Below are positions 12,501 to 25,610 of a stretch of 64,000 bases of DNA, piece by piece. The stretch is from contig JACAAK010000004.1 in NCBI GenBank assembly GCA_025093985.1, forward strand, positions 2,108,001 to 2,172,000, read 5' to 3'. Position 1 is the first letter of the stretch. Every line of letters begins with the position of its first letter. The notes below the pieces were generated by a model that saw nothing but the letters and a program-made list of their open reading frames with translations, searched no databases and was not told the origin of the DNA. A program made the translations under genes and the position numbers. This stretch comes from Calvatia gigantea (lineage: Eukaryota > Basidiomycota > Agaricomycetes > Agaricales > Lycoperdaceae).

Positions 12501-13255
12501 ATTGCTGGCCGGTAACTTCCTGGGCAATCGTTGACTATTTCCTCCGACCTAAACCTTCTTACTTCGCCATTGCTCGTGAGCTTAGGCCCTATACGGTTGG
12601 CATGACCCGCAAGGAAAATCAAACCTTTGCCGATGACAGAACCGCCGCCTTTTTTGAAATTGAAACTGTACTTGAAATCTGGGGCACGAACAGTACATTG
12701 AGGGAAAAGAGTGCCAAGCTTGAACTCACTGCATTTGACCTTCATTCCGATTGGACGGAAAATTGGACCAAAGACGTCTTACTCGCTCCTAACTCGAGTA
12801 CCGAACTCTACAAAGGCAAAGCTCCGGGGCTTCCGATACGTACGAAGAAGAGTGACATACCAAGAACCGTCGTTCTCTCCGCACGGCTCCGAGGAGAAAA
12901 TGACGAAGTCCTAGGCAGGTACTCCAACTGGTATGTCATTCATTGGAAGTTTTTGCGCCTATACATCGCGTGGTAATGTTGACGTTAATTAATCAGGCCG
13001 GAACCCTTCAAGTTCATCAAGTTTCCGTCAGTGGCGGAACTTGGCCTGAAGATAACTGTGGCTCAGGATGGCGAGTCAGTTGTCCTGGAGACTCGGAGAC
13101 CTGTCAAGGGCATTGTCTTGGATGTTGACGGGGAAGACGTCAAATGGTCTGACCAAGCCATCGACCTCGTGCCTGGTGATCCCCAAACTATCAAAGCCGT
13201 CGGATTGAAAGGAAGGGAAATCAAAATCAGGTTCTTGGGTGACGGCACCGCATAG
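9527..13255 (+). CDS. Beta-mannosidase, glycoside hydrolase family 2
   Basis: Removes beta-mannose from mannan- and glycan-derived oligosaccharides; no signal peptide is visible, which fits the intracellular fungal type. Starts [16 protein letters not shown], the usual opening of GH2 mannosidases. A sugar-binding jelly roll follows ([14 protein letters not shown] across an intron, [12 protein letters not shown]), then the immunoglobulin-like domain and the TIM barrel ([43 protein letters not shown]). The acid/base Glu lies in AGNNED, assembled from a short exon at about 11518-11534 spliced at both ends. The nucleophile Glu is in SEFGMQGYP, split by an intron near 11934-11993. [16 protein letters not shown] follows, then beta-sandwich domains to RFLGDGTA and TAG at 13255. 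I count over ten introns and about 870 residues, normal for the family. Both catalytic residues are intact, so the enzyme looks functional. Confidence 0.9.
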
Positions 13256-13726
13256 AAGAAATGCGAAGACCGCCGGAAGTTGATGAGAGTGATTAATGTA
13301 TTTGTGATACAGTTAACCAATGTTCTAAGTACATCTATGCGACTGTATCTTGTGCTGGGGGTGCGCGAGGAATATCAAAAGAATACACACAGCCTACCGG
13401 AGAAGAGGGCCAAAAAAGTGTACCTAGCAGAACAACAACATTGCAAATACTGTGACAAAAGGTCAGCTGGAAGTATAAAATGCGGAATGGAATGGTAGAT
13501 GGAGTCGAGGAAGTCCGCCGTTAGTAAAGATGCGACGCGGACGGTTTGGGAGCGTGACTTAAAGGAATGGGGAAAGGACGGGCTCATTAGAGCACTTTTA
13601 GCGAGACGTGAAGAAGATGTGAAGAGTAACGATCATGCGGCGACTCAGAACCAAGAGGAGAAACAACAGGAAACAAAAAAGTTGGAACGGAGATAGCGGA
13701 GTTCCAGACTCTGCAGGAAAAGTAGG
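13256..13726. other. Convergent intergenic region, beta-mannosidase / Rheb
   Basis: 470 bp between two convergent stop codons. Short ORFs on both strands show no recognisable protein. Expected to hold both 3' UTRs. Confidence 0.5.
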
Positions 13727-14556
13727 CTACATGATAATGCAGGAACCTTTGCCCGCGGGAGGTGGAGGTGGCGTCTTGAAGGCAGAATTTTGCGCCGAAT
13801 GCCTGTCGATCTCACTGAGACAGAGCTCAAACACTTGGGCTAAACCAAAATCAGGCTCGGTCGATAATGTTTAGAGAAGTATATGCTTACCGACGTTGAG
13901 GTTTTTCTTCGCGCTGGTCTCTATCCATGCTGTATTATTTACCTTTGCGAGTTCCCGGCCTTCCGTTGACTCTACTTGTCTGCTGCAAGCGAAGTCAGGA
14001 ATCGCGTGGAGGAACCACTTTTGCGACGGGCTCACTATTGTTGCAGGTCCGACTTGGACCCAACAATCACACAAGGCACTTGCTGAACCCCACAAAAATC
14101 GAGGATCCTGTCGTAGAGAATCTTGGCCATTTCCAGGGAATTCCGCGACGCCACCGAGTAAACAATGATATAGCCATGTGTGCCGATTGTATGGCTGGCA
14201 TTGACGAGAGAGAACTCGTCCTGAGGTGCGCATGTCTCAATTAGTTCCGAGTAGTGGCGAAATTTGAGAAGGGGGGGGGGGGGGGGGGCTTAGTGAAACT
14301 TACGTGACCGGCGGTATCGATGATTTCGCAATCATATTCTGTGCCGTTGTAGTTGATGGTCCGTTGAAAGGAGCCCTCGATAGTAGGATAATAATTCTCG
14401 ACGAACTGACCCTCGAGATATTGGAGGATGAGAGCAGATTTACCTGCGTAAATTTATCATGGGAAGCTGTATGACGTCGAAGGGCCGCAACGTACCCACT
14501 GAGCGCGAACCGAGTACGACGATGCGCTTTTTTCGTAGAAGATTAGTGGTAGGCAT
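13727..14556 (-). CDS. RHEB: Ras-family GTPase Rheb
   Basis: Small GTPase that activates TORC1 on endomembranes. Begins MPTTNLLRKKRIVVLGSRSV; the P-loop GSRSVGKSALI crosses an intron and has the Arg typical of Rheb rather than the Gly of Ras. Switch I reads YPTIEGSF; switch II reads DTAGHDEFS. A long intron separates DTAGH from DEFS and contains an 18-base C run on the sense strand. Later: GYIIVYSV, VGSKSDLQ (G4), ETSAKKNLNV (G5), and a terminal exon ending GKGSCIIM, a CaaX box for farnesylation, with TAG at 13727-13729. The length (about 185 residues) is normal. Two changes stand out: His replaces Gln in DTAGQ, and Ser replaces Asn in the NKxD motif. Family assignment is strong from the P-loop Arg, FSLVNASHTIG..GYI block and CaaX end. 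Confidence 0.9.
14271..14288. repeat. Homopolymer G18 (C18 on the sense strand of Rheb)
   Basis: An uninterrupted run of 18 G on the plus strand. It lies within a Rheb intron, a short distance after the donor gtaagt. A tract like this is prone to length change and to sequencing error. Confidence 0.95.
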
Positions 14557-16053
14557 AGTGTTCTAGGAGGAAGCAGAGCAGGAATTTGATAGGACGGTGG
14601 TTTAAAAAAGAGGGTGGGGTGAGGGGTGTTGAAAAAATCAGGGACTGGAGGGCTGTTCCGGTTGGGCGTAATAAGGAACAGGTCCCGGCAGCTGTTTTCC
14701 AGTCGGGGGAGTTTGCGGGGAAAAGGAAGAGCGGATCCAAAAGAGCGAGTTGGAGAGACTAAAATGCAAAAGGGAGTGCACATGGCTCGGGCCTTCAAGA
14801 GATGGATCTGGCCGATGTGGTCAGGGCGAAATCTCGTTAAGCCGTGCCCAGGTGCCGAACCGCAGCGAAGTTTCGCTTTCCCGGTTCTCTGCGAGCCTAA
14901 TACGTCCACGCCCATCCTGATTTCCATCCCGATATCTATGCGATATTTGCTCTACTTGCCTGGCATGCTCCTGTGTTTCACACTCTAGCCGACAGTCTGT
15001 GAGAAAGAGTGTCCCTGTTGATGAAACTCATTCAAGGATCTCGTAGTCAGTGCTACATAACAGCTTCGAATTTGGCTATTGAACACAACATCCCGTAAGC
15101 TCTACTACGCACTTCGGACGATTGCGCATACTGTTGTCAAGTTTGCGGGAACATATGCCAATCATCAATTGGTTGAATGATTTAAGACCAGTTCACACCT
15201 GGTCATTATTATCGATCCCCAAACTGCCTAAATGCCTCCGGCGTACAGGGATTGGGATGCTCGTGGTTGCAATCTTCCTGAAACACACGGTGCTCGACAA
15301 AGAGGCGAGCATTCTTAAAAGGCCTGATACGAACTTGCAAATGGGGATGGCGAGCCAACACTGTCGAATGGGTAAATTCCGAGTCTCACAGTTGGGAGGG
15401 GAGAAGATTAGAAATGCACGCCTTGTCGCAGCCGGAATTCGGGGCCGTCTTGCTATTCTGGGTGAGAAGACGCGCAGGTTTTCGGGAATTTTAGTCGAAC
15501 AGTCGCAGGGATTCGTGTAGCAAAGTCTCTTGAGCACTTCGATTTTTTAACGTGCCAGATTTGGGTCGCCATTCTCCACCAGTGAGGACACCTTGCCCAA
15601 CTTCGGCCAATCTCGTGATGCACCGGTATTCAATATTCAAGAGTCAGATTTCGCGGCACAGTGTGCTCGATGGGAGCTTCTACTTCGTGGCTCCGGGAAA
15701 TGAATGGAGTTGTCCCGTTTTCAATCAGGGTGGTCGGGTGAAAATCATAAGCAAGTAAATCTGTAGAGAGCCTCCATCAACAACACAACCAAGATCTCAT
15801 GTTTAACTTATAGGGGTCGAACGGGGTCACATGACAGGTTCGATTTGGAGACGCGTCCAAGAACGGAAGTAGTGTGCGCACATGTGGTTCGTCCAGTTGA
15901 GAACACAAGTGTGTTCACTTCTTTCGCCCTTTCGCAACACTTAATCTCTTTCAACTCCAACTGCCGTCCGCACACATCGTTCGTGCCAACACACAACAAC
16001 TCGTCCAATCGCAACTCTCGCAAAGCCTCAAGTTGCACGCCACTCCCGTTATC
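14557..16053. other. Intergenic region, Rheb to SPO12-like
   Basis: 1.5 kb between divergent starts. ORFs of up to about 130 codons occur on both strands (15122-15520 plus, 15193-15537 minus), but their translations show no motif or domain that I recognise and they overlap each other. The last 150 bases before 16054 are C/A/T-rich and G-poor, like a leader of a well-expressed fungal gene. Confidence 0.45.
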
Positions 16054-16568
16054 ATGTCGACAACCACAACTCCTAACGATTCTCCCCTCAACACTCCCAT
16101 TCAGCCTCTTCACAACCCCTCGCAAGCTGCCCACATCACTGTACCGCAAGCACCACTTGGGAACGTTGCTAACCAGGCACCTGGTATGGGCGCTAAAGCT
16201 CTCCTGGCAAAGAAATTTGCCAAAGCACAGTTAGTCAGGTTTTGATCTTGGCGTGTGTTTGAGGTCACTGAACGTTGCACAGCAACCCAACCTACATATC
16301 GCCCACTGATAACCTTATGACGCCTATAACCCAGAAACTAAATGCAGCAAAGAAGAAACAATTTTCCAAGTAGGCAATGTTTTTGGTTAATTGAGATCAT
16401 CCAGGATAATGGGAAACCACAGGGGAGCCAAGCCAGTTCAACTATTTGCACACAAAGACAACACCGAACAGAACAAGTAGTAGTGAGGACGAGTCACCTC
16501 CCAACGATCCTCCTGCCACCGACGGTCAACAAGAACCGATGAAGATGGATGACGAGAACCCTTTCTAA
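16054..16568 (+). CDS. SPO12-like mitotic exit regulator; last exon frame ambiguous
   Basis: Small basic protein of the Spo12 family, linked in yeasts to the FEAR network and Cdc14 release in late mitosis. The ATG at 16054 starts MSTTTTPNDSPLNTPIQPLH. Exon 1 ends GAKALLAKKFAKA; exon 2 carries the family signature SPTDNLMTPITQKLNAAKKK. After the second intron the frame continuing the signature reads KGAKPVQLFAHKDNTEQNK and then stops at TAG. Directly after, another frame reads SSSEDESPPNDPPATDG and ends DDENPF with TAA at 16566-16568; that acidic tail looks like coding sequence. Either the gene stops early, an acceptor I did not find changes the frame, or one base is missing near 16478-16482. 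Family call is good; the C-terminus is uncertain. Confidence 0.65.
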
Positions 16569-16828
16569 GCTCCATGCAGTTTGTGTCACTATCCCTTTCG
16601 TCTGTATCTTGTTCCCTCGGCAGGTTCCGCTATGTCGTTCGTCCCCTGGATTCGTATTTTTCCATATACATGTTTTTTTACCCCCGCTCTGCTCTTGCTA
16701 TCTGTTTGTTGTAAGCGCTCGTTTGTGTATTAGATTGTCCATTAAATCCCAGATCAAATTCCTGCGCTCATTTGTCCTCACACCATACTGGCCTCGAGAC
16801 TCATTAATACTCAGTACTCATTCTCAAC

Positions 16829-17741
16829 ATGAATTCGGAGCAGGACGAATTACATAGATTTCAGAGCGTGGTAACTGAATCGTTACGGCGTTTTCTGTCT
16901 CTTGAAATACCTGAAGGGTTCATCTTCTCTCTCATAACAACCTAGGCTAACAGCAGCTAACAACCTTTGATAGATCGGAAGCACACCCAGAGATAACCAA
17001 TGTTCTCCTCGATCAATTGCCCGTTGTCTCAGAGAAAGGGCTCGAGCAGGCTGGCCATAAAGGTGCGCTTTGCACCTCCAACGGCAAGAACGGCCGTTTT
17101 CTCACCCCGTTCTTCCGACTAGATTCAACATGCAGCATCTGCATACAACCTTTCCTTGCTATTATTGCGGAAGAAGAAACAGCCAGCGCGATGGAATCTC
17201 CGGCATATTTCGCCGGTGAACTTGGTGTGACGAGGTTAAGCCAGCCTTGGCAGTGTGGACATTTGTTCTGCAGACGCGAGTTACGTGTCCCTTTCAGTTT
17301 GCTGTCTCCCTCTGTTGCCTCCCTTCCTGGGTTTTGTTGACCCCCTTTGCTCTCATGACACCAAAACCATTCGTCTCGGTTACCCCTATGAAATTCCACG
17401 CTGACGATTTTATTCTACAACAGCATAACAAAGTGGATTAAGACTGGCGTAAGCTTCTTCGGTCTTCATGAAATCATGGTTCCCCATTGTTCACTCTCAA
17501 ATTATAGAAACTAACTTGCCCGATGTGCCGCAAGAGCCTCGTAGAACCAGGAAGCCAGGCCGAGCGAGCTCAGGCTCAAGAGCTAGAGCTACAGGATGCC
17601 ATTTTCCTCCCCGGCGCAAACATAGATCTCCAACGTATATTATCCGGGGAAAGTGGTGCTGACTTCAGCCGCGTTTTCGGTCAACAAAGCAGGGAAGAGG
17701 GTAGCGGAAGTCGCAGTGACTACGCAGGATTATATTCCTAA
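16829..17741 (+). CDS. RING-finger protein (putative E3), paralogue of RING1
   Basis: Starts MNSEQDELHRFQSVVTESLR. After one intron the second exon includes SEKGLEQAGHKG and then the RING: CSICIQPFLAIIAEEE, a loop of about 35 residues, GVTRLSQPWQCGHLFCRR, an intron from about 17279, a tiny exon reading ITKWIKTG, another intron, and LTCPMCRKSLVEPGSQ. This completes the zinc ligands C-x2-C, C-x-H-x2-C and C-x2-C. The C-terminal exon is about 70 residues, ends SRSDYAGLYS with TAA at 17741, and lacks the very acidic tail seen in RING1. Shared PFL, GVTRL, CGHxFC and WI positions, plus equivalent introns after CGHxFC, indicate common origin with 3490-4573. Molecular target unknown. Confidence 0.72.
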
Positions 17742-18143
17742 GTAACCTCCTTAATACCTTGACCAACTTATTTTACATCAAAGCAATGCTGAGGGTAGAG
17801 CGTGTTATGTACAATGGATATCAGTTTATTAGAGAATATTATTTCCGCAAAGCCAAAACCCAAGTTGATAGCAAAAAGAGGTGAGCAATGGCTCTGTAGA
17901 TAATTTTCAAGCTTCCGCGACGGAGAATCATAATCACTGACTAGCAACATTAGACAAGAAGAGAAGAGCGTAGTAAGCGCAATGGTTACGATGAGGAAGC
18001 AACCCTCATCATTAACGCAGAAAAAGTTTTGATTAGATAGAAAGAGATTGTCTTTGTAATGATAGCGAGTGAAAAAGGACGTGTCAAAAGAAAAAGGGAG
18101 CGAGAAAAGTATCGTTTGTTCAAAGTCATACGATCACATGAAT
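17742..18143. other. Convergent intergenic region, RING2 / chitin synthase
   Basis: About 400 bp between two stops. No ORF of note. A/T-rich, consistent with two 3' UTRs. Confidence 0.5.
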
Positions 18144-21525
<3,382 letters not shown>

Positions 21526-22091
21526 GGCTAGTGTGCAAAAATGCTACTAGGAGGGGAAGGGGAGAGGGATGAAGGAGATGGTTGGTCGTGAAGAACGCGC
21601 GAAGTCGGCTTTTAGTGTCAAATGGAAACGGGGGCGATGATGGACCGCACGTGGCTGTACGCCAGTTCAGTCCAAACCGTAACCTGTCACAAACGACCGA
21701 TTATCGAGCCTGCGCCCGTTCTTGCACCCTATCGCTACTTGATACAACCATAGCGCGCAGTTGATACGACGTACAAACGAAATTCGTGCTGCAAGAGGCT
21801 GGAGAGCATCTAGTGTGCCGACTATTCAAATTATTTTTGCCACTCTGGAGACCGGCAAACATTGATGACACCTCTAATTTGAATTGCGCCGACGTTTGAT
21901 GGCGCATTGCCGGCCGGCACCCGGAACCGGCGGCCACCGCTGGCCGACATCCTGTAACTCTTACCCTCCAGACTGCAGTGTGTTGAAAGAACAATCGCAT
22001 ATTCACATGTTAAGCAATAGCCCCCCGTAAAGCCGGAACATAGTTTATAAACTTATTTCTCACTATATGTTTCTTAACCTTGTTCGTCACT
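21526..22091. other. Divergent promoter region, chitin synthase / GST-fold gene
   Basis: 566 bp between two divergent start codons. No gene visible. GC-rich around 21900-21950, where ccggcc-type blocks recur. Confidence 0.45.
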
Positions 22092-23500
22092 ATGGCCTCA
22101 ACTGTGCCAGTGTTACTCTACCGGTTCGTCCGCGCTACTCCACTAGACGAAGCAGCATTCTAAGAAAATTTGCATAAAGCTATGACGCCTCACCCTATTC
22201 ACACAAAATAGACAACACTTTACTCCTCAAGTGCATCACTCATTCTCGAGTAAATGTGAGCGCAGACGCCCTTCCTGTCCCTATCTAGATGCACAGAAAA
22301 CGCCAACGACTCCGTTAGGTATCCCCCACCCTGCCTCGTCCGGAGATCACCGACCTGCTTGGAATAACATACCGTCGAATTCCAATTCTTGCAATTGGAA
22401 ACGATGTCTACTGTGACACAAGGCATACTCCCTCCGCTCGAGACTTTGAGGCACTACAGCTGACGTTCCCTGATCCAGTTTGATTGTTTCTGCGCTGGAA
22501 CGCCGCTTCCCTTCTTCCGCAGGATATGGTACCCTGTTCCCGCAAAACAAAGATGGAAGAAGGCCCGATACTGGTTTGACCAAAGCCTTTTCAAAGTATT
22601 ATGTCGACCAGCTCTTCCTTCTCGGCCCTCGCCTTTTACCCTGGGATAAGATTCCAGCTGATTTCGTCAAGGACAGAAGCGCCGTAAGTGGCACCGCTAC
22701 CCCATCAGAAATGCGTTATTAACCAATCGTGCGGAATCCAGTTCTTTGGGGCTCCAATCGATGTGAATGCCATGAAGGCTTCAAGGCCGCAAACCATGAG
22801 CAAATTTGCTTCACATTTCGTGCGCTCTGCGTAAATTGTCACTGCCTCATTCTGATCACGGTCTAGGCCCTATTAGAAGAACAATTGAGGGATGACCGCG
22901 AGTGGTTGTTTGATTCCGAGTTGCCAAGCCTGGCTGATATCTCCGTCCACTTCCTTCTCGCTTGGGTAGGTGGTTTCGGTGGGATAAAAACCATCTATGA
23001 TGCAAGCCAATTTCCCAAGACCCTCAAGGTAAAGCTTACCACATGAGTCCTAAGCGCTAAGCTTGGCACTGACAAAGGAGCAGTGGTTGTCTCGTGTGTC
23101 AGCTTTCCTTGAAAGGGAGAGAAGCAGACAATCTACTCCACAAGAATTAGATGGCGCAGACGCAGCGCGCCTGATCGTTGGTTCTTCCCATGAATCTCTA
23201 TCAGTTGTCGGTTTCAATACCACGGAAGCCGGGCGTTTGGGTCTCAAGCAAGGAGAGGAGGTCAAAATAGCCCCTGAAGATACCGGTATGCTCATTTCCA
23301 GCGCCTTCGCCAATGATGGGTGGGTGGCTGATCATTCACTTTTATCCCCAGGTCGTAACTTCCCGACTACTGGAAAGCTGGTCGCCCTTAATAGGGAGGA
23401 AATGATCATTCAGGTCCAAGGACGCAGCGGTGTCATCCATGCCCACTTCCCCCGACTCGGCTTTGTTATCGAGCCGGTTGTGGCACAGGGCAAACTTTAA
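22092..23500 (+). CDS. GST-like protein with thioredoxin-fold N-terminus and C-terminal extension
   Basis: Glutathione S-transferase-like protein of a fungal group with an extra C-terminal domain; activity unknown. The N-terminal exons join as MASTVPVLLYRYDASPYSHK, then NTLLLKCITHSRVN, then VSPTLPRPEITDLLGITYRR IPILAIGNDVYCDT, typical of a GST N-terminal thioredoxin fold with the cis-Pro in RIPIL. The next intron (22423-22478) has a GC donor and leads to SLIVSALERRFPSSAG. A helical GST C-domain follows (LLEEQLRDDREWLFDSELPS LADISVHFLLAWVGG), then about 100 extra residues including VVGFNTTEAGRLGLKQGEEV and a terminal HFPRLGFVIEPVVAQGKL, TAA at 23500. In other fungi this extension is a separate small domain of unknown role. 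Four or more introns; about 335 residues. Confidence 0.75.
22423..22478 (+). other. Intron with non-canonical GC donor (GC-AG)
   Basis: The upstream exon reads GDVYCDT-type coding up to GACACAAG, followed directly by gcatac; the acceptor is gatccag. Joining here gives T-S-L-I-V-S-A-L in the expected GST alignment. There is no GT within reach that keeps the frame. 56 nt, the usual size for this genome. Confidence 0.7.
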
Positions 23501-23671
23501 TTAACAAAACTAAGATATGTAGAGGGGATTCTAAAATGTACTTTCAACTTGAGGTTGTAACATTGCGAGGTCGAGAACGAACTAAAGCTTATGATCGAGA
23601 TGAATCGGAGCATAAGCCAAATACGTCGCCCATTGTAACACGGACAACGAAAGCTATGAGAGAAATTGAAC

Positions 23672-24452
23672 TCATCGTCTCCCGGGTCCGTAGATCGCCA
23701 GACACCGTTGCTCAAAAGCTTGGACCATGAGTTTCGAGACTTGGCCAAAGAAGGTAGCAGAGACACCGGCATGAATAGGGCTTGCAAAAGCATAAACCAA
23801 GTCAAGTGTGACGAGTGTAGGATTGGTATTCTCTCCGTGTGGCTGTACGGGGTTTGCCGATGGGTGAGGCGACTGCGGGGACGCGGGTTGAAATCTCCAG
23901 ATAGTCATTAATGTTTTAAAGAGAGGAGTGGTGGAAGAAGCAACTGCCTGCCACGAACAATGCAAGTCAGTTCCCTCATTCTAACCGACCATGATCAGAA
24001 ACGAGCCAACGCACCTCCACAGACTCGTGTGGCAAACAAGTCACCTTGCTCACATAACCTTCCTGAAATGACAAGAACCCCACAGTCAGCTCGGCGTCCA
24101 TGGTCACCTTCGATGACGGGCCGGGTTCTCGTGTTGCCTTCAGAACACGCGATCCAGTACAGAATGGCACAAAACGAGGGTAAGAAGCAACATCAGACAC
24201 AACATCATACAGCTCTTTTTGAGAATATCTAGAAAGGTATGGAGCAACAGCGTATCAACATTCACGAATTGGGAATGGTTGATGACCTCCTACACACGGA
24301 AGAATTTTGCGTTCATGGTACGTCTGAGTGTCTGACTGAGTGCCGAAAGGAGAGAACGAGGATATGTCAGGTAGGTTGAAGAGAAAACGCCGAGACCCGC
24401 AGTGTATCTTCCTTCCCAGTCGGCATCGGCGAGCAGCAGAAAGCACCGACAT
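23672..24452 (-). CDS. COQ10: Coenzyme Q-binding protein COQ10 (START-like)
   Basis: Mitochondrial lipid-binding protein of the polyketide cyclase/START fold that chaperones ubiquinone for respiration and its synthesis. The start at 24452 gives an Arg-rich N-terminus (MSVLSAARRCRLGRKIHCGS RRF), a good mitochondrial targeting sequence. The core begins TQTYHERKILP, is joined by an intron to YSQKELYDVVSDVASYPRFV PFC, the COQ10 signature, and continues SRVLKATREPG, MDAELTVGFLSFQEGYVSKV and HESVE. A second intron joins to AVASSTTPLFKTLMTIWRFQ PASPQ, then TLVTLDLVYAFASPIHAGVS ATFFGQVSKLMVQAFEQRC. Ends YGPGRR with TGA at 23672. About 215 residues and three exons, normal for the family. The gene is convergent with the GST-like gene, with 171 bp between the stop codons. 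Confidence 0.9.
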
Positions 24453-24804
24453 GTCAGACTTAGACCCGCACTCGAAATGGATTGTTTTGAAGGAAGAGTT
24501 TATGTTTGTTTATACGCACGGCGATTTAGACTGCTCCAGGTTTAGTGCTTAGCAAGTCCTCATCGCTCAATACTAGAACTCAGGCCTGAGGCCTTAAGAT
24601 TTGCAACAAGATGCAATGTTCCCAAGAATTAGGAACCCCAGGATGCGAGGACGCAAAACCATCATTCACAACAGACGGGGACGAAGAACGGAAACTTCTG
24701 ATAGATCGCAGACCCCAGACGATATTGGACTGTCAGTAATCACAGGGCCATAAATGACATGGAGACAAACGACAAATGGCATAATACATAGTGTCTAAAC
24801 GACC
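24453..24804. other. Intergenic region between COQ10 start and GIS2 stop
   Basis: 350 bp between two genes on the minus strand. It should hold the COQ10 promoter and GIS2 3' UTR. No other feature seen. Confidence 0.5.
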
Positions 24805-25610
24805 TTAACCGACAAACTCAGTGTTTTCCGGGCATTCCCTGGCAATCTGTCGAATGGAATATCAATCCTGGTCAAGACTAGCTCAAGTGGCGACTTACAT
24901 GACCTTCCTGTTGACACTTGTAACAAGTCTTTGGTTTAGGAGCGGGCCCTGTGGGAACTGATTCGCTTGCCGTGGTGCCAGGTGCAGCAAGACAATCCCT
25001 AAGAACGGGTTGAGCATAGTGAATGCCGTAGACGAAAGCTGCGCGTACTTCGCCATATGATTGGGGCCGCCGCAACGGTAGCACTTCACAGGAGGTAAGG
25101 TGGAGGTGTTGAGCCCTCGGCCTGGTGGAGGGGCGCGAGAGGCGAAACCAGTCCCAGCCCCACCAGCACCGCTAGGACAAGCACGAGCAATGTGCCCGAA
25201 ACGACCACAGTTCTGTGTATGCGTCAAAGGGCGGCTCAAGTGTCGAATGCTTGCAACTCACATAACATTTTTGGTTGCCAGCTTGAACCCTCAAGCTCGG
25301 GCATTCAGCTGAATACCAAAATCAATCCCCTGAACGTTATCGAGTAAGTCAAGTGTACCTTGGATATGACCAACCCCGCCACAAGAGTAGCACTGCTTTG
25401 TAGCAACCGTGCGAGGAGAAGGACAAGCTGAAGACTCATGCCCGGGCTGACGACAGTTGTAGCACAAACGCTGGTCGGAGGAACAGTTTTCAGCGATGTG
25501 ACCAACTATTGAGATATCATGCATGTCAAATTTCCATAAGTTAGGGGTACCGGACGGCACGCACGGTTACCACACTTGAAGCAGCCTTTCCTGGAAAATT
25601 GATACGCCAT
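24805..25610 (-). CDS. GIS2: CCHC zinc-knuckle nucleic-acid-binding protein (GIS2/byr3/CNBP)
   Basis: Single-stranded RNA/DNA-binding protein related to yeast Gis2 and human CNBP, which bind mRNAs and act in translation. The start at 25610 reads MAYQFSRKGCFKCGN. Six CCHC knuckles (C-x2-C-x4-H-x4-C) can be read after splicing: CFKCGNLGHIAENC, CYNCRQPGHESSAC, CYSCGGVGHIQAEC, CYNCGRFGHIARAC, CYRCGGPNHMARDC and CYKCQQEGHIAREC. The linker between knuckles 4 and 5 is Gly/Ala-rich with an RAPPPGRG segment; that between 5 and 6 is Pro/Thr-rich. Ends ENTEFVG, TAA at 24805-24807. The introns often cut inside knuckles, which is why long unspliced ORFs are lacking. Length (about 180 residues) and knuckle number match the family (six or seven). 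Confidence 0.9.

Noticed and set aside
15122..15537. Overlapping ORFs on both strands
   Set aside because: No recognisable motif, no plausible introns, and mutual overlap; length is within what chance gives at this GC content.
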